Positions 41,070 to 50,425 of a stretch of 64,000 nt of DNA are shown here, in pieces. Below the pieces are notes generated by a model, which saw only the letters and a program-made list of their open reading frames with translations, had not been told where the DNA came from and made no database searches. The translations under genes were made by a program, and so were the position numbers. Within the stretch, counting starts at the first letter, position 1. Each line of letters opens with the position of its first letter. Origin of the DNA: Hydrogenophaga sp. (lineage in GTDB: Bacteria; Pseudomonadota; Gammaproteobacteria; Burkholderiales; Burkholderiaceae_C); NCBI RefSeq assembly GCF_026125785.1, contig NZ_JAHCKL010000001.1, positions 393,373-457,372 of the forward strand, written 5' to 3'.

Positions 41070-42464
41070 TCATGGCTTGACGCGACCGTTGTCCAGCGGC
41101 GCGGGGTCGGGCCTGCGGCCATCCGGTACGCGCATCGCCTGGGTATCGGCCTGCAGCTGGCCGCCCATGATGGCCAGCGCCGTCTCGGCCGTCAGCTCCT
41201 TGCGGATGCGTGACTCGTACATCAGGTCGTCGATGTAGCGCGTCAGGCGGTTGATGGTTTCCTGGGTGTCGCGGATGGCGTCGCCGGCCCCGGCCACCTC
41301 GGGCAGGCTGATGCCGGTCAGCAGGGCCGCGCGCGCCACCAGCGCCTTGTCGATCACGCGGTGCATGGCCAGCTCCTGGGACAGGCGATTCACTGCGATG
41401 CTGCGCGTCTCCACCGGCAGGCGGCGCAGCGCATCGAGCAGCTGCGGGCTCACGGCCATGCCGGGCGCGGCGATGGTCTGAAGCTCCGCATAGGTGGCAG
41501 GTGTTCCCGCCCCCGTGCCGGAACTGGCGAGGACATTCAGCTTTGGCGCCACCAGGTTGTACTCGTCCTCGTACTTAGGGCCCAGGCCCGTGGCCGTGGT
41601 CACGGTGGTCGGGGTGGGACAGCCGGATGTACCTTCCGTGCAGGTGTAGATGCGCTTGTCGCCCAGCACCTCGGTGGTGAACTTGGCCAGGTCGTTGGGC
41701 GTGGGGAAGGCCCGCACCAGGCGGGCATCCTTTTCCAGGGCACTTGCGGAATAGTTGGTGGTCGGCGATGCCGTGGCCGGCTTGTTCAACGTGACGTTGT
41801 AGCCCGCGATCGAGATGTCATGGATGGGAGAGATGGGCCTCGAAGAGGCGCCGCCGGCGAGCCCGCCGAACCAGGGTATGCCGCGGATATGGGCCTGGTC
41901 GTTTTTGGTCAGGTCGAGCTTGGCCTGTACCACGTCCCCCCCGGCCGTGGCCTTGATCTTCCACAGGTCGCCCTGGGCCATCTTCACCCAATCCTCATAC
42001 GGATTCTGACCCTGGCGGATGACGGCCTCCATCTCCTCGCAGGTCTTGAGCGCGGCGCCGATCATGGTGTCGGCCTTGAGCGAGTAGTTCTGGAAAAGCT
42101 GGTAGAGGCCCGGCTGGGCACGTTGCAGCACATACAGCGGCAGCGAGGCGATGCCGGCCTTCACCGCATTGCTGACCTGCGTGCCCAGGCTGCTGAACCC
42201 GTTCATCAGGTTCGACCAGGACAGGCCGATGTCGAACTTGCCGCAGGAGTAATTCAACCGCAAGTTGCCCTGTATGCCCAGAGTGTTGGCCAGCTGCCCG
42301 CGGTAGGCCGCCGCGCCACCCGGCGAGCCGCCGCCCATGCGGTAATAGAGCGATGAGTTGTTCACCGGCTGAGCCTGCGCCGGGGCATGGCACAGCAGGA
42401 CGCCCATGACGGCCGCCGACAGCAGGCGCAAGGCTGGGGGATAGGTGTGTGACAAAGCAGGCAT
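41070..42464 (-). CDS. TraH-like transfer protein (PFL_4711 family)
   Basis: 464 residues with signal peptide (LLSAAVMGVLLCHAPAQAQ). Conserved segments NYSCGKFDIGLSWSNLMNGF, the CEEMEAVIRQGQNPYEDWVK block and the C-terminal helical region ETINRLTRYIDDLMYESR identify the integrating-conjugative-element family next to the TraU-like protein. It is periplasmic and probably takes part in pilus assembly and stability. Second of the distal group VirB4-TraU-TraH-TraG. Confidence 0.88.
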   Translation of the reverse strand: MPALSHTYPPALRLLSAAVMGVLLCHAPAQAQPVNNSSLYYRMGGGSPGGAAAYRGQLANTLGIQGNLRLNYSCGKFDIGLSWSNLMNGFSSLGTQVSNAVKAGIASLPLYVLQRAQPGLYQLFQNYSLKADTMIGAALKTCEEMEAVIRQGQNPYEDWVKMAQGDLWKIKATAGGDVVQAKLDLTKNDQAHIRGIPWFGGLAGGASSRPISPIHDISIAGYNVTLNKPATASPTTNYSASALEKDARLVRAFPTPNDLAKFTTEVLGDKRIYTCTEGTSGCPTPTTVTTATGLGPKYEDEYNLVAPKLNVLASSGTGAGTPATYAELQTIAAPGMAVSPQLLDALRRLPVETRSIAVNRLSQELAMHRVIDKALVARAALLTGISLPEVAGAGDAIRDTQETINRLTRYIDDLMYESRIRKELTAETALAIMGGQLQADTQAMRVPDGRRPDPAPLDNGRVKP

Positions 42465-42479
42465 TGCCTTACTCCGTGG

Positions 42480-43838
42480 TCAGGGAACCGAGAAAAGGTA
42501 GATGCCACGGCGCTGGCAGCAGTCGTAGTTGTGCCAGAGGTTCCAGACATAGCCGTCCGTGGAGCTGGTCTTGAAGTCGCCGAATGAGGCCAGTGACAAC
42601 GAGTCGTTGTCACCGAACTCGATGCAGGAGGTGCTGGAGGGCGACAGCATCTGCCAGCGCCTGCCACTGAACTGCGAGAAATACTTGAAACCACCGCCAG
42701 GCGACAGCGGCGCGTAGATATGCGGCTGGGCGCTTCTGGTGATGATGGATGCCACCCGTTCGGCATACACCGCCGAGGCCTTGACCGGGTGCGACTGCAC
42801 CAGTTTTCCGGTGCGCGGATAGCGTCCGCCCCAGGTGCTGAGTGCAGGCGACTTGCTGACCTCTTGCATCGTGGGAATCCAGCTTGCCGGGTAGAGCATT
42901 TCTACGGGAATCAGCTCACGCCAGAACAGCGAATCCAGATCCGACTGGAAATGCAGCGTGAAGGCCGATGCCGAGCCGGGACAGAACAGTGAACCGAGCG
43001 GGTAGCCGCCGCCACTGGCGACCTGGGCGATCTGCATGACGCTCTGCAGCGGCCCCAGATCCACCCCCGTCAGCTTGGAAACCGTGATGCCCAGATCGCC
43101 TAGCTTCATGCCCGCGTTCATGAGGCTGCCGACATTGCCGACGGCCGACTGCAGCTTGCCCAGATAGCCGGGAACGGCGCCAATCTTGCCCAGGATGTCG
43201 GCAGGCGCCTTGGCCAGGCTGGCGGCGCCGGCCAGGACGTTGTTGGTGAGCGTCCCCGGCACGGACAGCCATTGCTGCTGGATGCTGGGCAGCTCCTGAT
43301 AGGGGAATTTCATCAGCTCGCCGACCCCTGGCACGCCAAAGGCACTGGGCAGATCGGGCAGGGTGCCGCTGGCGAGCGTGGCCAGGATCATGCCTGCAGG
43401 GTTGCCGATGGCGTCCACGCTCTTGAACGTGGCCATTTCCCGGTGCTCGCGCGCCGAGCTGGACGAGGCATCGACCGGCATGCCCATCATCGCCGCGCCG
43501 ACGGCACTCATGGTCGCCGCCAGTGGCTTGCCGATGTCCAGCCAGGGGTGGGTCAGAGGCTCGTGGTAGCTGCTGACGATCGCATCGGGCACATAGTGGC
43601 TGATGCGTATCGACGTGCGAATGGTGCAGCCCTTGAGGGTGCAGTACAGGAAGAAGCAAATGCCCTTGACCCGGTAGCTGAGGCAGCTGGGCATGGCGGC
43701 GATGGTCTTGGTGAGGATCATCGGCGTGGTGATGGTGTCTGCCCGCGCAGGCAACGCCATGGAACAGGCCAGGGCCAACACCAATGGGGCCAGCAGGCAG
43801 CGACGGGCCAGCTGCTGCAGGGCCGTGCGGATGGTCAT
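42480..43838 (-). CDS. TraU-like transfer protein (PFL_4710 family)
   Basis: 452 residues from ATG 43838 with a signal peptide (CLLAPLVLALACSMALPARA). Cysteine-rich N-terminal segment (MPSCLSYRVKGICFFLYCTL) and C-terminal HNYDCCQRRGIYLFSVP are typical of TraU-family periplasmic proteins, which need disulphide isomerase. TraU proteins function in DNA transfer more than in pilus assembly. The start overlaps the upstream gene (ATGA), showing coupling. The longer frame to 44279 is an artefact. Confidence 0.9.
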   Translation of the reverse strand: MTIRTALQQLARRCLLAPLVLALACSMALPARADTITTPMILTKTIAAMPSCLSYRVKGICFFLYCTLKGCTIRTSIRISHYVPDAIVSSYHEPLTHPWLDIGKPLAATMSAVGAAMMGMPVDASSSSAREHREMATFKSVDAIGNPAGMILATLASGTLPDLPSAFGVPGVGELMKFPYQELPSIQQQWLSVPGTLTNNVLAGAASLAKAPADILGKIGAVPGYLGKLQSAVGNVGSLMNAGMKLGDLGITVSKLTGVDLGPLQSVMQIAQVASGGGYPLGSLFCPGSASAFTLHFQSDLDSLFWRELIPVEMLYPASWIPTMQEVSKSPALSTWGGRYPRTGKLVQSHPVKASAVYAERVASIITRSAQPHIYAPLSPGGGFKYFSQFSGRRWQMLSPSSTSCIEFGDNDSLSLASFGDFKTSSTDGYVWNLWHNYDCCQRRGIYLFSVP

Positions 43839-44284
43839 GGCTTGCCTCCCGGCTGGCGGCGCGCCAGCTCCAGGGCCTGGTGCACGTCCGTGATGCCATA
43901 GACCACGGTCTTGCGGTTGATGACGATGGCCGGAATGCGGCTGAGCCGGTAGTTGGCGGCCAGCGTGAGGCCCTGGGCGGCCGATTCCACCTGCGGCTGC
44001 ACCTGGCGGCGGATGCGCGCCTCGTTGGCCGCTATCCACTGCTGCGCCTCGGCCTCGGTCTGGGGCAGGTTCTGGTTGATCGCGGCCTCGATGTTGCGCA
44101 TGGCATCGAGCCGGTACACCTTGAGCTGGTAGGGCAGGGCGGGCGATGGCTCGGGCGTGACCAGCATCGCCGAGTTGGCGAACACCTCCACCGTCATGAC
44201 CCCTGCCGCACCACCCTGGGCATGAGCGGCGCCGGCCAGCAGCAGGGCGGCAAGCGTGCATGCGAGCCGGTGGTGGCATGTCAT
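43835..44284 (-). CDS. TIGR03757-type integrating conjugative element protein
   Basis: 149 residues with signal peptide (LACTLAALLLAGAAHAQG). The region VEVFANSAMLVTP, the central LPQTEAEAQQWIAANEARIR and the end YRLSRIPAIVINRKTVVYGI identify the family; the IPAIVINRKTVVYG part is reminiscent of TrbC-type thioredoxin-like domains. It is periplasmic. ATG at 44284 overlaps the VirB4 stop, TCATGA read on the minus strand. Confidence 0.85.
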   Translation of the reverse strand: MTCHHRLACTLAALLLAGAAHAQGGAAGVMTVEVFANSAMLVTPEPSPALPYQLKVYRLDAMRNIEAAINQNLPQTEAEAQQWIAANEARIRRQVQPQVESAAQGLTLAANYRLSRIPAIVINRKTVVYGITDVHQALELARRQPGGKP

Positions 44285-47200
44285 GAGCGTGTCCTCGCCA
44301 GTTCGCGCGCCACCATCATGGCGGCCTCCATCTCGGTGCAGCCATGCTGCTCCATGAGACGCCTGCGCTGGGCTTTTTCGTGACCCTCGGTCATCGCCAG
44401 TGCAATCGGCAGGGCCGGTGGCACGTTCCTGAACAGGAACTGGCCGGTCGCGGAAATCATCACCCCTTCGGTGTACTTGGGCGGCTCCTTGCGCGCCGAT
44501 TCCATCAGCTTGCGCTGCTCGGGCGTCAGAGTTCGGAAGCGCGTGACCTCCTCGATCTCCGACTTGTCCATGGTCAGCAGCATCCAGTATTCGCACATGG
44601 ACAGCACGCGATCCATGCTGCCGGGGAAGTCCTTCAGGTTCTGCGTCGCCAGCCAGAACCAGATGTTCAGCTTGCGCCACATCTTCGTGCCCTTGGCAAT
44701 CTTCGGGCCGAGCAGGTCGTTGGTCGTGATCAGGTGGCCCTCGTCGGTGAGGAAGATGATGGGCCTGTCCTCGGCCACGAAGCGCTCACCACGCGACTGC
44801 ACCGAATCGAGCAGGCTGGTGTAGGCCACGGCCAGGGCGTCGCCATAGCCGTCCTGGGTCAGCGTGCCCATTTCCACCAGGGTCACGTCTGCATCCGGCC
44901 AGTCCTGGCCTTCGCGGTTGAACAGCTTGCCGCGCAGGCCCTGGGTGAAGCTCATCATGGACTGGCCCATTTCCTCGGCACGGATCTGGCGCGGCCCGGA
45001 CAGGGTGGCGTCCTTGTGCATGCCCATGAGCTCAATCGCCACGTCATGCGCGAGCGGGTGCCGCCGACCTTCCTCGCGTGCGCGCGTCGCCGCGCGGATG
45101 ATGGCGCGCGAGATCAGGTAGCGGTCGGCACGGCCCATGCGCGCGGTTTCGCCGCTCTCGCCACCCGTGATCATCATGATGGCGGCGATCAGCATCTCGC
45201 CGAGCAGGTCGCGCTTGTCCGTGGCGGCCTGGTCGTCCTCGCCCTCGGATTGCTCCGGGTCTGAGTTCATTGCCGCACCGGGCTGCGCCGCATCGCTGTC
45301 GCCCAGCAGCGCGTCCATGACCGGTGCGTCGGGCAGGCCGGCGTTGATGCGCGCCTGGCGCTCGGCCGCATCGAAGGAGGTCATGATGTCCGCGTCATCG
45401 AGCAGGCGATTGGCATGCACGAAGGGCGGCAGCGACACGTCGGCCTCGCTGCTGAGCGTCACCGAATGGGTGGACAGGCCCATGGTGCGGAAATAGTCCA
45501 GCAGCAGGCCGAACGAGCGCCCGGCATCGACGATCACCAGGCGCGGCCGGTGGATGGCCATCATCATCATCGCCAGGTAGTTCAGCGTGGCCGATTTGCC
45601 TGCGCCGGTAGGCCCGAGCACCAGCATATGGGCGTTCTTCTTGCGGTCATGCTTGTTCAGCGGGTCGATCCAGATGGGCTCGCCGCCCCGGTTCCAGAAC
45701 CAGAAGCCCGGATGGTTCGTGCCGCGTGCCCGCCCATAGACGGGCAGCAGCGCCGCGATCTGTGAGGCAAAGGTCAGGCGCGAGCGGCGCAGGGCGCGGT
45801 TGTCGAAGGCCGGGTCGAAGTTGAACGGCAGGCCGCGCATGAAGCCGTCCAGCGGCACCAGATCCTGGCGTGGATGGACGAAGCGCAGGCCGGTGGGCAC
45901 CAGCAGGGCATTTGTCTGGGATACCGCCGTCTCCAGGGCTTCGCGGTTCGGCCCGGTCACATACAGCGTGACCATCATCGGAAACAGCTTGTCGCCCTCG
46001 ACCATGCGGTGCAACACCAGCTCGCATTCGCGGTGTGTCTCCATGGCCAGGGCATTGCGCGCACGCGAGGAGTCGCGGATGCGCTCAATATGGCGCTCCA
46101 GCTTGTACTGCGGCTCCACCGTGATCGAGATCGACAGCATGGAGCCGGCCGGCAGGCGGTCAAAGCGCGCGAAGGCCTCGTTGCCGCTTTGCAGCTCCGC
46201 TGAGAAATGCCCGATCTGCGGCGATGAACGCATGGACTGCAGTACCAGGGCCTTCACCGGCACGCCATCGAACTCGAACAGGCCATCCTGTACGTCCGAA
46301 TAGGGCTCCGACAGGGTGAGCAGCTCGGCCATGTCCCAGCCAAAGATGGGGGCCGCAGCGGCGCCGGCCATGCTGCCGGTCTGCCCGGCCTGCTGGGGAT
46401 CGTCGCCGGGGTAGGGCGCCAGGCGCATCAGGCCCGCATCGCTCTGCGCCCAGGGCACATCGCGGTTGAAGAAGGGCAGCAGCCATTCATAGAGGTCACG
46501 CCCGTTGCAACGGCGTGTTTTCACCCCGGCCTCGCTGAGCGTGGCGGTCAAGGTCACGGCGACGGCCTCGATCTGCGTGGTGGCGGGCGAGGGGTCTTCG
46601 GCCAGCGAGGCAAAGCGCTTGTAGAGACAGCAGCGCACGCGCCGCTGCTGGCCGCGCCAGACCTGGCCCGTCACCTGGGTATCGGTGAACAGGCCCTGCG
46701 GGCGCGATGCCAGATCGATATGTTCTGCCACCTCGGACAGCACCGAGCGCGTGAACGGGGACTGCAGGACGTTGCTGGCCCGCTCAGGGTAGCGGCCGTG
46801 CTGAGCGGCGATGTAGTCGCGCAGCGCGCCATTGAGGCCGTCGATGTTGCGGTCATCGTTGAGGAAGAACTGCACGATCCAGGGCGAGGCATCGGACTCG
46901 GGCAGGGCCTGCAACGCTTCCTGCACCTTGTTGGCGCGATCAACCAGGAAGTCCAGTGCCTGGGCCTCGGTGGGTACGGCGGTCAGCTCGAAGAATACGC
47001 CCAGGGTGGAGCCATCCTTGAGCACAAAAACCTGCTCGTCGCCGTCATAGGAGACATAGGGCAGCATGTCCGTGAACGATGGCGGGCGCATTGCCATGCG
47101 GCGGCGTTGCCCCACGGTTTCGCCACGCCCCGGCTTGGCGCTGCGCTGCTGGCTGTCGCTGCTGTCCCGCTCCTGCCGGGCCTCGCGGCCGCGCGCCCTG

Positions 47201-47286
47201 GCGTCGCCCTGCGCACCGCTGCCCGTGGATGCGCGCCGCGCACCCAGGCCGAACAGTCCCAGGCCGAGTTTCTGTATCAGTTCCAT
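44281..47286 (-). CDS. virB4: VirB4/TraC-type transfer ATPase
   Basis: 1001 residues. N-terminal CagE/TrbE-like domain (DGSTLGVFFELTAVPTEAQA), then Walker A LVLGPTGAGKSATLNYL near residue 555 and Walker B with FLTDEGHLITTND near 840. The linker between (about 640-700) is acidic and variable, as in the GI-type clade. It powers pilus biogenesis and DNA passage at the inner membrane. The first 60 residues are Arg/Ser/Gly-rich, unusual, and the start ATG follows AGGGAGAC. Confidence 0.96.
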   Translation of the reverse strand: MELIQKLGLGLFGLGARRASTGSGAQGDARARGREARQERDSSDSQQRSAKPGRGETVGQRRRMAMRPPSFTDMLPYVSYDGDEQVFVLKDGSTLGVFFELTAVPTEAQALDFLVDRANKVQEALQALPESDASPWIVQFFLNDDRNIDGLNGALRDYIAAQHGRYPERASNVLQSPFTRSVLSEVAEHIDLASRPQGLFTDTQVTGQVWRGQQRRVRCCLYKRFASLAEDPSPATTQIEAVAVTLTATLSEAGVKTRRCNGRDLYEWLLPFFNRDVPWAQSDAGLMRLAPYPGDDPQQAGQTGSMAGAAAAPIFGWDMAELLTLSEPYSDVQDGLFEFDGVPVKALVLQSMRSSPQIGHFSAELQSGNEAFARFDRLPAGSMLSISITVEPQYKLERHIERIRDSSRARNALAMETHRECELVLHRMVEGDKLFPMMVTLYVTGPNREALETAVSQTNALLVPTGLRFVHPRQDLVPLDGFMRGLPFNFDPAFDNRALRRSRLTFASQIAALLPVYGRARGTNHPGFWFWNRGGEPIWIDPLNKHDRKKNAHMLVLGPTGAGKSATLNYLAMMMMAIHRPRLVIVDAGRSFGLLLDYFRTMGLSTHSVTLSSEADVSLPPFVHANRLLDDADIMTSFDAAERQARINAGLPDAPVMDALLGDSDAAQPGAAMNSDPEQSEGEDDQAATDKRDLLGEMLIAAIMMITGGESGETARMGRADRYLISRAIIRAATRAREEGRRHPLAHDVAIELMGMHKDATLSGPRQIRAEEMGQSMMSFTQGLRGKLFNREGQDWPDADVTLVEMGTLTQDGYGDALAVAYTSLLDSVQSRGERFVAEDRPIIFLTDEGHLITTNDLLGPKIAKGTKMWRKLNIWFWLATQNLKDFPGSMDRVLSMCEYWMLLTMDKSEIEEVTRFRTLTPEQRKLMESARKEPPKYTEGVMISATGQFLFRNVPPALPIALAMTEGHEKAQRRRLMEQHGCTEMEAAMMVARELARTRS

Positions 47287-47321
47287 GCAAGTCTCCCTGT
47301 CTGTAGCTGTAGCAGCCCGGC

Positions 47322-47849
47322 TCAGGGCTGGCGCGGCGCCTTGGCGCTGGTGTTCTTGGCCGCAGTCTCGGAACCCTGGTAGCGGGCATGTCCGGCGATC
47401 AAGTCCTCGGCCACCTCACCGGGCAGCGCATACTGGGTCTGCTCGTACATCGGGAACACGGTCACATAGCCGGGCACCGGGTACTTGCCCTTGGCCAGAT
47501 GGGGATAGACCACCATCACCAGGTCGGGGTTGGGCACACGGGCAAAGCGCTGTTGCAGCGGCTCCAGGGCCGACCAGTAGCGCTGGGTGTTGCCGTCGCC
47601 GGCCGCGATCGGGCGCGCCTGGGACTGCGAGCGCAGCCGCTCCTGGGGCGCGGCCTCGCGCCTGGCGCCGTCTCCCTGTGTGCCGCCTTCGGTCTGCCCG
47701 CGATAGATGTCCACGACCGTGGGCGAGCCACGCGTGACCTCGTTGATGGGGGATTCGCGCGAGCCGGTGACCGAGCAGCCGGCCAGCAGCAGCGCGGCCA
47801 GCGCGCAAGGCAGGGTGGCGCCCAGGCGCCTCACATCATTCAAGACCAT
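47322..47849 (-). CDS. Conjugative transfer lipoprotein (TIGR03751)
   Basis: 175 residues from ATG 47849 behind GAGGAG. Lipobox LLLAGCSV places the mature Cys near residue 25. Conserved segments IYRGQTEGG, RVPNPDLVMVVYPHLAKGKY and PVPGYVTVFPMYEQTQYALP identify the family. This is an outer-membrane-type lipoprotein of the T4SS core, a VirB7 analogue. It overlaps the upstream gene by 14 bases. Confidence 0.9.
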   Translation of the reverse strand: MVLNDVRRLGATLPCALAALLLAGCSVTGSRESPINEVTRGSPTVVDIYRGQTEGGTQGDGARREAAPQERLRSQSQARPIAAGDGNTQRYWSALEPLQQRFARVPNPDLVMVVYPHLAKGKYPVPGYVTVFPMYEQTQYALPGEVAEDLIAGHARYQGSETAAKNTSAKAPRQP

Positions 47850-49341
47850 GGTGTTCTCCTCGGGCGAGCTGCAGGCCGCCCTGCTTGCGATGGATGAGCT
47901 TGCGTGCGTTGGGCGCCTTGTCGATCTGGATCTCCCTGTCCAGATGCACCACGAGCTGGTGGCCCGAGGGCGTGATGACAGCGTCAAAGCTGTTCTTCAG
48001 GCGCTGCAGCAGCCACTTGGAGACTTCGTTTGTGCCGCCGGCCACGGCCTGGCCCAGGGCGTAGCTGCCGGCACTGCCAGTAATCGTGCTGCTGCTGCCC
48101 TGCATGCCGCTGTAGGTGGTGCGCTGCGCCTCGGAATAGGCCTGGCCGGCCACGCCCAGCGCGCCCAGGCCGATCAGGTCGGTCAGATAGGCGGGCGCGT
48201 TGGTGACGAACTTGCCCGTGATGCAGGGATTGCCGTGGAGGTCGCTGATGAAACCCAAATCACTGTTGCTGCTGGCGCCGGCTCCGGTGTTGATGCTGCG
48301 CGAGCCTGCGCCACGCGCGGAGACGGTCTGTATGGAGCCGTCGTTGAACACAAAGGTCACCGAGCGCACCCGGCCTTCGCTGCACGACAGCGCCATGTCG
48401 CCAATGGCAACCCCCGTCACTATCATCCCGGACACATCCCCCGGCAGCTCGAAACCATTGGCGGCCAGGTTGTCGCGGCCGATCACGGCCTTGAACTGCA
48501 TCGGGTCGGTCACCCGTCCGTCGATGGGCACGCGGCCGATCAGCGCCGTCATGGCCGTGGCGCCGGCCAGCGTGGCGTTCTCCGGCAGCGTGAAATACGG
48601 CACCGGCTCGCGCCTGTCCTGGGCGGCACGCGCGGCCTGGGACGCCGGGCCATCGGCCGGCGCCGTTGTGGTGCCGGGGCCTTCGGTGTGCATGGTGCGC
48701 ACATAGCGCGTCATGGGCGGCGCGTTCGGGCCCTGGCCGCGTGCCGGCTCGGTCTGCACCGCATAGCCCATGGGCGGCAACACGCTGTAGCGCACGGCAC
48801 CCGCGGCCTCGGCGGTCGCCTCATCGGCCATGCCAGCGGTGCCGGCAGCGCCAGCGCCCGTTTGCGGGTTCTGGGTCTTGCCCTTGGCCGCATCCCGGCT
48901 GGGCAGGCCGAGCGTGAAGCTGTCGGCGGCCTGTGCCGCCGTGTCCAGCGCGCTATCCAGCGGTGAGCGCTCAGCCACTGGCGCCGGGGCCGCAGCGGGC
49001 GGCGCAGGCGCGGCGGCCTGGGCCGCGGCCCCGGCGGCACCGCCGCGCTCGCGTTCGCGCAGCTTCCTGTTCTCCTCGATCAGGTCGTTGTTGATCTTGA
49101 TGACCTTGGCCACTTCCGAGCGCAGCTCGGCGTTGCTGGTGGTCACCGTGCGCAGGGTTTCGGTGGGCGTGTCGTTGTCCGCGCCATCGGTCTTGGGCAG
49201 TTGCGGCGTGGGCACGGCGGTCATTTCGGCGCCTGCCTTGACGCTGCCGTCCCCTGCGAACTGCTTGTAGAGCACCACGCCGACGATGGTCATGCCGACG
49301 GCGGCGACGATGGGGATGAGCTTGTTGCTGGTGGTTGCCAT
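47836..49341 (-). CDS. TraB/VirB10-like transfer protein (TIGR03752)
   Basis: 501 residues from ATG 49341. One N-terminal membrane helix (LIPIVAAVGMTIVGVVLYKQ), a coiled coil (SNAELRSEVAKVIKINNDLI) and an Ala/Pro-rich linker, then a beta-rich C-terminal half (ATAMTALIGRVPIDGRVTDP) like TraB/VirB10. It spans the envelope and links inner and outer parts of the channel. Near the C-terminus a glycine-rich antenna-like segment occurs (SSSTITGSAGSYALGQAVAG). Confidence 0.9.
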   Translation of the reverse strand: MATTSNKLIPIVAAVGMTIVGVVLYKQFAGDGSVKAGAEMTAVPTPQLPKTDGADNDTPTETLRTVTTSNAELRSEVAKVIKINNDLIEENRKLRERERGGAAGAAAQAAAPAPPAAAPAPVAERSPLDSALDTAAQAADSFTLGLPSRDAAKGKTQNPQTGAGAAGTAGMADEATAEAAGAVRYSVLPPMGYAVQTEPARGQGPNAPPMTRYVRTMHTEGPGTTTAPADGPASQAARAAQDRREPVPYFTLPENATLAGATAMTALIGRVPIDGRVTDPMQFKAVIGRDNLAANGFELPGDVSGMIVTGVAIGDMALSCSEGRVRSVTFVFNDGSIQTVSARGAGSRSINTGAGASSNSDLGFISDLHGNPCITGKFVTNAPAYLTDLIGLGALGVAGQAYSEAQRTTYSGMQGSSSTITGSAGSYALGQAVAGGTNEVSKWLLQRLKNSFDAVITPSGHQLVVHLDREIQIDKAPNARKLIHRKQGGLQLARGEHHGLE

Positions 49342-49355
49342 GACGGGCCTCCTTG

Positions 49356-50399
49356 TCAGCGCAGGCAGGCCGCAAAGCTGCGGTCGCACACTAGGTACAG
49401 CGCCGTGGTGTCGGTGTCGCTGCCGCCCGGGCCGATACGGCCATGCTGGGCCGACGCCGCAAGCCAGCGCCCGCGAATGCCCTCCAGGGGAATCTCCAGC
49501 GGGCGGGCCGAACGGTTGGTAACGCGCACGGCGGTCACATACAGCTGCCCGCTGCGCCACTGACCAAGCGGTACGGTTTCGACGCGTGCGCCCGGTATCA
49601 GGCCATCCACGGGATCGGTGTTCAGTTCCACCTGCTGCACACCGGTCTGCGTCCAGGCCAGGCGCCGCGGTGCATACAGCTGGCGTGCCGCATGGCGGGT
49701 CAGCTCCACCATGTCGGCGGCAGGCTGCTCGGGTGCGGCATCGCTGCTGTCGTCGGCCGCGGCGCCGGCCTTGGCTGCGCGCGGGTTCGCGGGATCAACG
49801 ACGAACACCTCCAGCTCGGCCTGCGCATCTGCCGTGCTCTTGTCGGCCACCATGTCCATCGGCAGCTGCTGGCCGGTGTCGATCAGCTCGGCCACGATGC
49901 GAATGGGCGTGAACGGCACCAGGGCCGTGGCATAGATGGTGCGGTCGATGATCTCGATGCGTGCCACCCTGGCCATGTCGCTGGGCACATGCAGCGCCGC
50001 CGGGGCCGGCAGCGTGATGAGGCGCTCGCGTCCCACGGGCAGCGGCACCGCGACGGGCTGGCGCTCGAACACGGCGCGCTCGATGCCGGCGCGGGCGCTG
50101 GCCGCAGTCGCCGGGGGGCGGCGGGTACGCATGTCGCTCTTGCGTGCCGCGCTGGCCGCACGGCTGGCGGCGCCCGTGGCGGCGCCGGCGCCGGTGCCTG
50201 GCGAGCCAGGGGACGTGAGGCTCTGTCCCAGGTCGATGGCACCAGGCTGCGCGGCGGGCGCCGGCTCGATCATGTCGGCAGGCACGTTCTGCAGTGTGGC
50301 AACGGATACCTCCTGCGCCCAGGCGCCAGTGGCGCAGGACAGCAGCACGGCACATGCCAGGGCCGGGACTTGCCTGGGCTTTGAAGCAGTACGGGTCAT
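49356..50399 (-). CDS. TraK/VirB9-like transfer protein (TIGR03749)
   Basis: 347 residues from ATG 50399 with signal peptide (VPALACAVLLSCATGAWAQE). A low-complexity Ala/Thr-rich stretch follows and then beta-rich secretin-like segments (RIEIIDRTIYATALVPFTPI, RQLYAPRRLAWTQTGVQQVE). It corresponds to TraK/VirB9-type outer-membrane core proteins. Order VirB10-like, VirB9-like, VirB8-like is the standard GI-type layout. Confidence 0.87.
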   Translation of the reverse strand: MTRTASKPRQVPALACAVLLSCATGAWAQEVSVATLQNVPADMIEPAPAAQPGAIDLGQSLTSPGSPGTGAGAATGAASRAASAARKSDMRTRRPPATAASARAGIERAVFERQPVAVPLPVGRERLITLPAPAALHVPSDMARVARIEIIDRTIYATALVPFTPIRIVAELIDTGQQLPMDMVADKSTADAQAELEVFVVDPANPRAAKAGAAADDSSDAAPEQPAADMVELTRHAARQLYAPRRLAWTQTGVQQVELNTDPVDGLIPGARVETVPLGQWRSGQLYVTAVRVTNRSARPLEIPLEGIRGRWLAASAQHGRIGPGGSDTDTTALYLVCDRSFAACLR

Positions 50400-50425
50400 G
50401 GTGGTGTTTCCTCGCGGGATCGGGA

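Noticed and set aside
42480-44279. 599-residue fusion of two transfer proteins
   Set aside because: The upstream third is another frame of the TIGR03757-type gene; ATG 43838 with signal peptide is the real start.
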